Position numbers and translations under genes: made by a program
Shown here: piece after piece, positions 9,254 through 16,222 of the stretch
Layout: every line of letters starts with the position of its first letter
How positions within the stretch are numbered: position 1 is the stretch's first letter
Notes under the pieces: model-generated
Databases searched by the model: none
What the model was told of the DNA's origin: nothing
Seen by the model: only the letters and a program-made list of their open reading frames with translations
Source of the DNA: a virus
Reading direction: 5' to 3' (one strand)
DNA length: 23,478 nucleotides
Virus record (IMG/VR): IMGVR_UViG_3300024262_000250
Location: 1-23,478 of that record

Positions 9254-11110
9254 TTATTGTCCTCTTAATGTTTTTATTGTTGGTGAATTTTGCAATCTCC
9301 CAGTATTTAATCCTGCTGCATTTGCACCAGTCGCAATAGTAGTACCTCTGTTTCTTTTAACTGAATTATATTTTTCTTGCTGTATTTTATTGTAAAGATT
9401 ATTTTCAATACCTTCTTTATAGAATACATTTAATGAACTAATTTTATTAGCTTCTGGTATTGGTTCATAATAAGTACCATTTCTATCTTCCCAGCCACCT
9501 CTAATTATTGCTATATCATTATTTTCAATTATTACATCACCAAAACTATCTAATCCTAATTGTGGATCCTCGCCTTTCTTTAATACAATTTTTTTAGTTT
9601 CAATTAATACTCGTTGGTCTGTAATAGGATCAGTTCCATAAACAGGAATTTCATAATAACCATTTTTAATAGCAGTTTCATTTTCTTCTGAAATAAAGAA
9701 TACATTTACAGAATCAATACCATCTACATTTTCTATTATTGAAATAATATCAGAGCGAGGTATTCTATCTCTTCTGTTTACATTTAAAAAATATTGATCT
9801 AGATTTTTTCTTATTTCAATTCTTATTTCATCTTTATCATAATTTTCAAACCATCTAACTACAATATTTAATGCATATTTTTTAATGATAGGGTCTACTA
9901 TTCTAGTCTCAGCTGTAACAACTTGCCTTCCACTTTTGTTTAATATTTCATAAGTCATTTCCTTTTCAGCATCAGTCATTGTAAATTCAACCTCAGGGAT
10001 ACTGAAATAATCTATATCACTAGTAAGTTTCTTTTTTACATCAGGAACTAAGAATAAGTAAATAATATTATCATCATCTAAGTATTGATCATTCTTTGTG
10101 TTATAAGCATCTATAAAAGACCAGAAGTCATACTTACTTAAATAGTAAATATAATTATTAGGATTTGCTAATACAAATGAATTACTTGCATAAGGTGCAA
10201 TTAATCTAGTAAATGCAGGATCTTCGGAATCAGAACCAAACATTGGATTCCTTGTAATATTCATAGAAAGAATTTCATTTAAATCCACCTCTTCGCCAGA
10301 CGGGTTTGTGCCCGGGTCTACAAACTTCATATCTATTTGCTTCCCTCCTATATTACCAGCAGCACCTCTTGTCTTTACATAAGTAATTCTAATTCTAGAT
10401 CCTAATGCAGGAGAAATACCAAATTGATTAGTCCCAAAGAATACACTCAACCCACCCGTCACACTAGTTTTAACCATTGCAGCAGTTTCACCAGGGTTCA
10501 TATCATATATAGAATCTACTAATTTCCATCTTTTACCATCTACAAAAACCTCAACTAAAAATTGATCTGTAGGATCTTTTGTAATTAAATTGTAACTCTG
10601 TAAAGCTAAACCTGAACCAGTAAAACTTTGCTCATCTTTTTCTCCTTGTATTATTTCAACATTGACAAAAGCATTTGTAGTTTTATCTAATCTTATGAAG
10701 TCACTATCAAATTTTAAAAAGTAAGTTAAATTGTTCTGGCTAATTTCTAAACTAGCACCATTCATGATCTGTACGTAATCACCACTAAGAAGAGTAGACG
10801 CACTTGTATTCAAACGTAATCCAATTATACCTCTTGCTGATATTCCTCGCGTAGGGTCATGACCAGTCAATCTAGATAGACCATATATTGATTCTATGTT
10901 TCGTGCACGTGCTATATTTGACTCTGTTGCAATAGCCTCTATATAAAAGAATATTAATTCTCCTAAATTAGACACTACAGTTAACACTTGCCCGAATGGA
11001 GATGCAGGTGTAAATGTTTCTATCGCTTGGTCATAAGTACGCTGGAGATATTCAAATGAATCTTCAAATAATTCCGTTGCCTTTATTCTTGTTTTACTAA
11101 AAAATGACAT
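9254..11110 (-). CDS. gp6: Baseplate wedge protein, gp6 / baseplate J-like
   Basis: This 618-residue protein has the layout of T4 gp6 and P2 gpJ. An N-terminal helical region contains SPFGQVLTVVSNLGELIFFYIE (~38-59) and RLTGHDPTRGISARGIIGLR (~80-99), the segment in which J-like proteins carry their conserved Pro/Gly pattern. Next is a beta domain with VKTRGAAGNIGG (~245-256), a typical J-family turn. The region around ~430-460 contains IPRSDIISIIENVDGIDSVN, matching the conserved C-terminal alpha/beta part. In T4, gp6 forms the iris-like ring joining wedges around the hub. It lies 13 bases after gp25, the expected W-J order, which strengthens the call. The C-terminal ~40 residues are Asn/Thr/Gly-rich and probably flexible. 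The leader lacks a Shine-Dalgarno. Confidence 0.88.
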   Translation of the reverse strand: MSFFSKTRIKATELFEDSFEYLQRTYDQAIETFTPASPFGQVLTVVSNLGELIFFYIEAIATESNIARARNIESIYGLSRLTGHDPTRGISARGIIGLRLNTSASTLLSGDYVQIMNGASLEISQNNLTYFLKFDSDFIRLDKTTNAFVNVEIIQGEKDEQSFTGSGLALQSYNLITKDPTDQFLVEVFVDGKRWKLVDSIYDMNPGETAAMVKTSVTGGLSVFFGTNQFGISPALGSRIRITYVKTRGAAGNIGGKQIDMKFVDPGTNPSGEEVDLNEILSMNITRNPMFGSDSEDPAFTRLIAPYASNSFVLANPNNYIYYLSKYDFWSFIDAYNTKNDQYLDDDNIIYLFLVPDVKKKLTSDIDYFSIPEVEFTMTDAEKEMTYEILNKSGRQVVTAETRIVDPIIKKYALNIVVRWFENYDKDEIRIEIRKNLDQYFLNVNRRDRIPRSDIISIIENVDGIDSVNVFFISEENETAIKNGYYEIPVYGTDPITDQRVLIETKKIVLKKGEDPQLGLDSFGDVIIENNDIAIIRGGWEDRNGTYYEPIPEANKISSLNVFYKEGIENNLYNKIQQEKYNSVKRNRGTTIATGANAAGLNTGRLQNSPTIKTLRGQ

Positions 11111-11123
11111 TTAATTTTCTTTT

Positions 11124-11486
11124 TTAAAAAAGAGCCCCTATAACTCTTTGTTCATTTACAAATATATCAACAAATGCTCCATCCCTTTCAGCAGTCGAAA
11201 AAAAGCTTACCGTACAATTAACTGTAAATCCAGCTATATTAGGTAAGCAGTATGCGGTGATCTGGTTATTAATCTGATTTTGTATAGTGTTCTCATTTAA
11301 TACTAATGAAAATATCAAATCATTTAAATTTGCACCCATTCCTGGAGCACCTAGCACATCACCTTTCCTGGTAAATAAACAATTTTCTATCTTTAAAATT
11401 AATTGAGATAATGTATCGCTTACTTCTAACGTAGAATCATTATAGTTGGTCGACTCTATGTCTCGGCTATAGATATCTCTTATCAT
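11124..11486 (-). CDS. gp25: Baseplate wedge protein, gp25 / gpW family
   Basis: This 120-residue protein matches the usual length of the GPW/gp25 family. The diagnostic middle is RKGDVLGAPGMGANLNDLIF (~40-59), equivalent to the family's R-x-G-x-x-x-x-P-x-x-G pattern followed by a leucine/phenylalanine-rich helix. The C-terminal half has the alternating strands of the fold (FTVNCTVSFF, GAFVDIFVNEQRV). The helix NTIQNQINNQITAYCLP precedes them, as expected. In contractile tails gp25 sits in the wedge, helps nucleate sheath assembly and binds gp6 and gp53. Its place directly before a gp6 homologue is the classic arrangement and is the strongest evidence for a contractile-tail phage. The leader contains an exact AT box but no Shine-Dalgarno. 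Confidence 0.93.
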   Translation of the reverse strand: MIRDIYSRDIESTNYNDSTLEVSDTLSQLILKIENCLFTRKGDVLGAPGMGANLNDLIFSLVLNENTIQNQINNQITAYCLPNIAGFTVNCTVSFFSTAERDGAFVDIFVNEQRVIGALF

Positions 11487-11501
11487 TATAAAACACTAAT
11501 T

Positions 11502-11514
11502 TTTTATTATATAT
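11502..11514 (-). promoter_or_regulatory. AT-rich leader box, exact copy 1
   Basis: The minus strand reads ATATATAATAAAA, ending 15 bases before the gp25 ATG. It lies in a true 60-base intergenic gap with no coding constraint. The same 13 bases occur before the genes at 21627 and 23310. It is a candidate late promoter -10 element or A-rich ribosome-loading leader. Confidence 0.45.
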
Positions 11515-11546
11515 TCTCTTTTTATTTAATAGCTTTTAGATTATAA

Positions 11547-12410
11547 TTATCCAGTAAAAAAATAATCAACACCCTCATCATTCTTAATTTCCTCAACTAC
11601 TCTATCCACTTCTTCTCTACCTTCGCTTGAGATTAGATCATAATTAATTGTAATATTACCTGGAAGATTAAAAGAAAATGTTCCTAGAATTCTAGCCAAT
11701 TGTATTTTAGCTTGTCCAATACAATATCTTATAAAAGCTTCATCTTGGAATAGCGCACAATCAGGGATAGTTGAAAAGATTTCAAATATAACAGCTTGTT
11801 TAGGTAATTCACCTTGGAATCTAAATTTCTTAGTTAATCTATTATAAGTATATGATATTTGTGGTAAAAGAACTTGTCTTGCATTATCCATGAATAATGA
11901 GTTAACTACATAATACATTAAATTTTCACTACCTAGCCCCGCACCATAAACATCACTATAAATAAACTTATCAATTGAAAAATCTACATCACCTGCATTA
12001 AAGCTTGTACTACCAAAACCACCATCTTCGCCACTAAAGCCACCAATTTCAAATACAGCATTAACTGAATAAACCCTGGATGGCATTTGTACTATCCCTC
12101 TAGGATTAGTAATATTTTTCTTGTTTGTTATAGTTTCATTACTAGATCCAGTCCCATACGGTACTCCTTGTCTAAAATCAGCTTTAGCAAGTGCCCCTGC
12201 TGGTAAAGCAATATACATCTGTTCTACACTGTCTTCATATATTTTATAAAAGTAACCTTTTGCTCTTTGGATAATGTGTGCTAGCTCTTTTTTAGGAACT
12301 GTGAAAGGTAACTGACATGCAATTGTTAAGTCGTCATTAATTTCATTAATTAGCGCATCTAGGCATGCTGCTTCGTCTGGATCATTACAATAAGTATTTG
12401 GATTAGCCAT
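11547..12410 (-). CDS. Virion structural protein, possibly neck/tail-completion type
   Basis: The gene encodes 287 residues, starting MANPNTYCNDPDEAACLDAL. The C-terminal third is the most characteristic part: DEAFIRYCIGQAKIQLARIL (~223-242), then FSFNLPGNITINYDLI and a final charged helix (EEVDRVVEEIKNDEG). A helix, then a LPG-x-ITIN turn, then a long helix is reminiscent of neck/completion proteins such as T4 gp13. The middle (residues ~105-200) is beta-rich and Gly/Phe-rich. Six bases separate it from the amidoligase gene upstream, and a 60-base gap separates it from gp25 downstream. A neck protein would be out of T4 order here, so a wedge-associated protein is also possible. The virion role is likely; the exact identity is not established. 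Confidence 0.7.
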   Translation of the reverse strand: MANPNTYCNDPDEAACLDALINEINDDLTIACQLPFTVPKKELAHIIQRAKGYFYKIYEDSVEQMYIALPAGALAKADFRQGVPYGTGSSNETITNKKNITNPRGIVQMPSRVYSVNAVFEIGGFSGEDGGFGSTSFNAGDVDFSIDKFIYSDVYGAGLGSENLMYYVVNSLFMDNARQVLLPQISYTYNRLTKKFRFQGELPKQAVIFEIFSTIPDCALFQDEAFIRYCIGQAKIQLARILGTFSFNLPGNITINYDLISSEGREEVDRVVEEIKNDEGVDYFFTG

Positions 12411-12416
12411 GTTAAT

Positions 12417-13709
12417 TTATATTTTTTCTATTTCTATAATTTCGGTATTTTCAAATTTTGCAAATTCAGTAGCCCTGCCTAGTCTAAATATACCACCTTC
12501 CATATCCCCACTAAATACACCACGTGGCCCAAAGACATATGAATCTTTAACTACCACGTTTTTACTTACATAAGAATCTTCTATCTTAGAACTAGTAGCA
12601 TCAGTAGCACCAAACAGATTACACATCATCATTGATGAATTAATTAATTCAGTACTGAATATATCACAACCAATAATGTTACCTTGTATTTTACAATCAA
12701 CAATATCAATTCCACTTATTTCGAAACATTTCATTAATTCAGCATTCTTAAGTTGCATTTTACCGGTATCAGCATCATAATTAATTAAACCTTCTTTCAA
12801 ACCAGCCTTTGTTAATAACTCAAATATCTTTTCCCTCATCTTAGGATAAAATGTTTCTACTATCTGGTCATAAGTCTTTAAGTCAACCATTAACTTAATC
12901 TTAGGATACTTTCTTTTAAATGCAGAATAAGTTTTATATGATTCAATTACGCTTTTATGTTTTTCTAATAATGAATCTAGTATTTTTAAATCATTTTCAT
13001 TATATACTGGATCAACTAAACTTTCATAAAGAGATAAGACAAAATGTTCTGTCATGTTTAATATTGTATTGTACTTCTTTTCATAATCTGCACCACCTAA
13101 ATATCTAAACTCAATATAGTTCTTTGGTAATTTTGAAAAGTTTACACCATAATATTTTTCAGACACAAACATGTAGTTCTTCCATGAAATTCTTCCAGGG
13201 GAAGGTTGAGTCATACCGCTAAGAGGCACAATAAACTTTATAGATTTAGCATAAACAGAATCTCTTCTATTTGGGAATGCTTCATATACGGTTTCTTCGT
13301 TGAAGTTAAGTACAAATTTACCAATATCTAAAGATGATACGTTAGTACCTGGTCCTAATTTTTTACCATCAAATGCAACATTAATATGAATACTACATCG
13401 CTCGTTAGTAGATCCATTTTCACGAATCCACTTTAGAGTTTTTGCTATAATAAGTTTTGATTCAACGAAAGGCATTGGCCCAGTTACCAATTCAATCATA
13501 CCAGATCCACCAGAATTATCTGGCTCTAATTTGAATATTTCATCGGATGGTGTAAATTCACTGTGTGCCTTTACTTCTACTCTTATTTGCTTATTAAGAG
13601 CTTGTGACAGGCTTCGTTTAACCTCGTCCATACCTTCATTGGCAAAGAATTCAAATTCAATTCCAATCTTAGATCCATATATTGCATTTAGCTGTTCGTT
13701 AGTGTACAT
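12417..13709 (-). CDS. Putative amidoligase (glutamine-synthetase fold) fused to a pentapeptide-like beta-helix
   Basis: This 430-residue protein has two parts. Residues ~10-210 show the residues expected of the amidoligase/COOH-NH2 ligase superfamily: GIEFEF at 16-21 (acidic metal ligands E18 and E20), LEPDNSGGSGMIELVTGP at 61-78 (E62, D64, E73), CSIHINV at 105-111 (H108) and YIEFRYLGG at 198-206 (E200, R202). Known members use ATP to form an amide bond between a carboxylate and an amine. A helical linker (~210-305) follows. Residues ~320-430 have regular hydrophobic steps (AELMKCFEISGIDIVDCKIQ and onward) like a pentapeptide-repeat right-handed beta-helix. Substrate is unknown; candidates are peptidoglycan-type peptides, a virion protein or a small metabolite. 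It is not a usual tail component. The leader carries a hairpin. Confidence 0.8.
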   Translation of the reverse strand: MYTNEQLNAIYGSKIGIEFEFFANEGMDEVKRSLSQALNKQIRVEVKAHSEFTPSDEIFKLEPDNSGGSGMIELVTGPMPFVESKLIIAKTLKWIRENGSTNERCSIHINVAFDGKKLGPGTNVSSLDIGKFVLNFNEETVYEAFPNRRDSVYAKSIKFIVPLSGMTQPSPGRISWKNYMFVSEKYYGVNFSKLPKNYIEFRYLGGADYEKKYNTILNMTEHFVLSLYESLVDPVYNENDLKILDSLLEKHKSVIESYKTYSAFKRKYPKIKLMVDLKTYDQIVETFYPKMREKIFELLTKAGLKEGLINYDADTGKMQLKNAELMKCFEISGIDIVDCKIQGNIIGCDIFSTELINSSMMMCNLFGATDATSSKIEDSYVSKNVVVKDSYVFGPRGVFSGDMEGGIFRLGRATEFAKFENTEIIEIEKI

Positions 13710-13715
13710 GTAGTT

Positions 13716-13744
13716 CCTGATTTGTTTATATATTCTAAACCAGG
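13716..13744 (-). promoter_or_regulatory. Inverted repeat enclosing an AT box in the amidoligase leader
   Basis: On the minus strand CCTGGTTT (13744-13737) and AAATCAGG (13723-13716) can pair over 8 positions with one G-U wobble. The 13-base loop contains GAATATATAAA. The 3' arm holds CAGG, and CAGGA is the only Shine-Dalgarno-like sequence before the ATG at 13709, so the stem would hide it in the RNA. It may be an operator or a translational control hairpin. Confidence 0.45.
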
Positions 13745-13751
13745 ATTGTGG

Positions 13752-14894
13752 TTATGCCATGTTCATAGTAATCTTTCGATCGCTAACATTAACACTTCCA
13801 ATCTTAACATTAACAGAATCACCTTTTGTTAGATTTGCATCTTTTAGTTTAGATTTGTGGATTAAACCACTTATACCTTTTTCTAATTCAACAAAGGCAC
13901 CGTATGATGTTATCTTAGTAACCTTACCTTCAGTCACCATCATAGGTTTATATTTTTCATCTATACCATCCCATAAATCAACTTTAGGACCTAATTGGCT
14001 TAGAATGATTTTCTTTTCAGAAATAATTTCTTTAGCCCAGAATTCAATTTCATCACCGGGTTTTATATTGCCTTTATCTAATGAGTTTATAGTTTCTTCT
14101 GTTAATTCAGCCTTAGGTATTAAACCTGTTAGACATTCATCAAATTGTGCAAATATACCAAACTTAGTAGCTCCTGTTACAAAACCTTTTCTTGGCTCCT
14201 TTATTGTATCAGTTAATTGATCAATAGTAATAGGAATCATTGTTCTTAAATATTCTCTATGTGATACTACGATAGTATTTTTTTCTTTTGAAAATATAAT
14301 TGGCATTACTATAATCTCTTTACCAACCAATGAATCAAAATCGTGTAACTTATTTAGCCCACCTAATGAACCTGGCATAAAACATTGAATTCCTGCAACA
14401 TCTACCCAGTAACCACCATGAATTAATTCTTTTACCAATGCAGTAAATCCAACTGACTTATTACCAATTGCTTCCTTAAGTTCTTTTAATTTAACTTCTA
14501 ATATTGCATCACTAATAGAAGCAAGAACATCACCAGTCTTTGTATTAGTTTTAATTTTTACATCAATTTCTATTCCTAGTTCTAACTGTTCAACAATATA
14601 TTCAGGTTCTTTTGACAATACACAATACGCAGTATGCTTAGACCCAATATCAATAAGTGCTCTAGATCTATCATCAGATATAAAAGTAACCGTGCCTCTT
14701 GTAGTATAAGAAATACGATCTTCTGTTAATTGAGTTTTAGCAAGCATAGCATCAGTAAGCCCATACATAGATAAAGTATCAGCTGCATATGATTCATTAC
14801 TCATCAATTTTGTACCATGTGGTACTTGTACTTTTATTACTTTTGTATCAAATGGATCATCACTTAATTGGATTGTGATTTCTTGTTCTGTCAT
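13752..14894 (-). CDS. Phage S1-repeat protein (ribosomal protein S1-like)
   Basis: This 380-residue protein appears to consist of four S1/OB-fold repeats after a ~60-residue N-terminal extension: ~66-129, ~148-212, ~235-302 and ~321-380. The last two are clearest, with RKGFVTGATKFGIFAQFDECLTGLIP and GKVTKITSYGAFVELEKGISGLIH as the G-x-V-x-x-x-x-x-x-G-x-F-V strand pattern. Repeat 2 ends in IVVSHREYLR, very like bacterial S1 proteins. S1 repeats bind single-stranded, usually A/U-rich RNA. bS1 helps load mRNA on the 30S subunit; others occur in Rho, PNPase and RNase E. There is no nuclease domain and the length is shorter than most bS1. It could bias ribosomes to phage mRNA or protect or sequester RNA. 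It has the longest upstream gap of the window (93 bases), with an AT box and an inverted repeat. Confidence 0.88.
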   Translation of the reverse strand: MTEQEITIQLSDDPFDTKVIKVQVPHGTKLMSNESYAADTLSMYGLTDAMLAKTQLTEDRISYTTRGTVTFISDDRSRALIDIGSKHTAYCVLSKEPEYIVEQLELGIEIDVKIKTNTKTGDVLASISDAILEVKLKELKEAIGNKSVGFTALVKELIHGGYWVDVAGIQCFMPGSLGGLNKLHDFDSLVGKEIIVMPIIFSKEKNTIVVSHREYLRTMIPITIDQLTDTIKEPRKGFVTGATKFGIFAQFDECLTGLIPKAELTEETINSLDKGNIKPGDEIEFWAKEIISEKKIILSQLGPKVDLWDGIDEKYKPMMVTEGKVTKITSYGAFVELEKGISGLIHKSKLKDANLTKGDSVNVKIGSVNVSDRKITMNMA

Positions 14895-14921
14895 TTTTTT
14901 TTATTTAGTGTGGTTATTATA

Positions 14922-14934
14922 GATTATATATTAA
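14922..14934 (-). promoter_or_regulatory. AT-rich leader box before the S1 gene
   Basis: The minus strand reads TTAATATATAATC, 27 bases before the ATG at 14894, in non-coding sequence. It shares ATATATAA with the exact boxes. It sits immediately downstream of the inverted repeat at 14935-14966. Confidence 0.4.
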
Positions 14935-14966
14935 CTATGTATATTAGCATTTATTATTTTACATAG
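14935..14966 (-). promoter_or_regulatory. Inverted repeat in the gap upstream of the S1 gene
   Basis: CTATGTA and TACATAG form perfect 7-base arms around an 18-base AT-rich spacer. No T-run follows on the transcribed strand, so it is not a standard terminator. It lies in the longest gap of the operon, next to an AT box, so a protein-binding operator or weak RNA hairpin is possible. Confidence 0.35.
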
Positions 14967-14987
14967 CACAAGTGAGTTTGTTTAAGA

Positions 14988-15257
14988 TTATGTAACAGCA
15001 CCTGAACCGGTACCTGCCTGTGCGACCGCTGAACCCGTAGTAACTACTGCTGTTGTTACCAAACCTGTTTTTACGAAAGCATCTACTGCCGGTGCAGCAA
15101 CCGCACCAAATACTGCTCCTGCTGCAGTTGTAGCTGCAACTGATGAATCCACCCCACTATTTCCAGTTTGATCAAATTTCTTATATTCATTCATTGCATC
15201 AACAAAGGCTTTTGCTAATGCTGCTTGTAAAATTGGTTTTCCTGCGGATAATGGCAT
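14988..15257 (-). CDS. Small Ala/Thr/Val-rich phage protein encoded next to the spike
   Basis: This 89-residue protein starts MPLSAGKPILQAALAKAF. Its first half is helical (AKAFVDAMNEYKKF), its middle is Ala-rich (TAAGAVFGAVAAPAVDAFVK) and its end is a Thr/Val/Gly run (VTTAVVTTGSAVAQAGTGSG). Small proteins with this pattern, ending in repeated T-V-T and G-T-G units, are often encoded beside gp5/gpV-type spike proteins in myophages, usually annotated only as tail or hypothetical proteins. The Ala-rich stretch is too polar at its ends to be a confident membrane span. It starts 26 bases after the spike gene; the 93-base gap behind it separates it from the S1 gene. It is probably a spike- or hub-associated structural protein. 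Confidence 0.7.
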   Translation of the reverse strand: MPLSAGKPILQAALAKAFVDAMNEYKKFDQTGNSGVDSSVAATTAAGAVFGAVAAPAVDAFVKTGLVTTAVVTTGSAVAQAGTGSGAVT

Positions 15258-15275
15258 AATTAAATATTTTTATAG

Positions 15276-15287
15276 TTTATATATTAA
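15276..15287 (-). promoter_or_regulatory. AT-rich leader box before the small spike-associated gene
   Basis: The minus strand reads TTAATATATAAA, 18 bases before the ATG at 15257. It overlaps the stop codon of the spike gene. It shares the ATATATAA core with the other boxes. Confidence 0.3.
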
Positions 15288-16222
15288 TCGGTTGTATTCT
15301 TAGAACTTAAAGATGGCGCAGTGACTGACATTGGTGGAGATGTTGGTCTACCTGCATTACCTATATGAGTATGTGAATCAAATATACCTGCAAAAGTATC
15401 ACCCTTAATAACAGCTTCTGCTGCTGCTTCACCTAACTTAATTCTTGGCGAATTAATATGAGCCTCACCTGTTGCAGTAATCTTTGCATTTACACAATTA
15501 ATATTTGTATCAGCTGTTGCATTAACTATAAAATTAGTATCTGTATTTATGACTGTATCAGCTCCACTATTAATAGTAAAAACAGCAGAATGAGTAAATG
15601 TTATATTTCCATCATTAAGCATTACGATAGAATCACCGTTTGCATTTATTATTTCAACTGAATTATCTGGTTTTATATTAACAGTAGTTGGACCTTCGGC
15701 TGTTGTATAGTCCATCATCAAGCCTTTTTCTTCTGTAAAGAAAACTTTAATATGTTCACCTTCCCTTTCGTTAGTTACTTCAGAAACACCATCTTGTAAT
15801 TCACCAGTTAAACCGAATGCAGTATCATAAACTAATACATGTGAGTTTTGATATGCCGCTTCTATTTCAGCTTTTGTTTCATCTGATGGGTAAACGTTTT
15901 CATGATAAACCGGTTGATAAAAATTTCCATTGTCAAAAGTGACCCTAACAATAGATCCTAGTTTAGGTATTTCAAACTTACCACTTCCAGTAGCACTACC
16001 ACCATACATTAACTGATGTGGTCTTGCCCATGGTAATGTTGCAGTAGGAATCTTATATGCACTTTCAGGATTTTCAGGATCAACCCTATCATCCAGCTTT
16101 CCATATACTCTTATCTTACAGCGACCTTCAAAAATATCATCGGCAGTATCTTCTACAATACCAATCCATTGAGTACTTCTTAAATCATCTGCATTAAAAT
16201 TTGCTGGATTTACTTTTCCCAT
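15284..16222 (-). CDS. gp5: Baseplate spike protein, gp5/gpV-like, without lysozyme domain
   Basis: This 312-residue protein has an N-terminal OB-fold domain at ~15-112 (WIGIVEDTADD, CKIRVYGKLDD, ATLPWARPHQL, PKLGSIVRVTFDNGN), the strand pattern and P-x-x-G-x-x-V-x-V element of gp5/VgrG/gpV spikes. Residues ~180-270 are short alternating strands (NSVEIINANGDSIVMLNDGN, then ADTVINTDTNFIVNATADTN), a triple-stranded beta-helix. The C-terminus has FDSHTHIGNAGRPTSPP (~281-297), the D-x-H-T-H ... P-P ending known from gpV-type spikes. T4 gp5 carries a lysozyme domain between OB fold and helix; here the ~70-residue linker has no room for one. Its ATG overlaps the preceding stop by one base (TAATG). 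It should cap the hub and puncture the outer envelope. Confidence 0.88.
   Translation of the reverse strand: MGKVNPANFNADDLRSTQWIGIVEDTADDIFEGRCKIRVYGKLDDRVDPENPESAYKIPTATLPWARPHQLMYGGSATGSGKFEIPKLGSIVRVTFDNGNFYQPVYHENVYPSDETKAEIEAAYQNSHVLVYDTAFGLTGELQDGVSEVTNEREGEHIKVFFTEEKGLMMDYTTAEGPTTVNIKPDNSVEIINANGDSIVMLNDGNITFTHSAVFTINSGADTVINTDTNFIVNATADTNINCVNAKITATGEAHINSPRIKLGEAAAEAVIKGDTFAGIFDSHTHIGNAGRPTSPPMSVTAPSLSSKNTTD

Noticed and set aside
11118-11133. Perfect 16-base palindrome TCTTTTTTAAAAAAGA over the gp25 stop codon
   Set aside because: It has no loop and is almost all A and T, so it is unlikely to form a stable hairpin. No GC stem with a T-run is present, so I do not call a terminator.
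14988-15257. Small Ala-rich protein as a holin
   Set aside because: The hydrophobic stretch is short and interrupted, there is no second span or charged tail typical of holins, and the pattern fits small spike-associated proteins.
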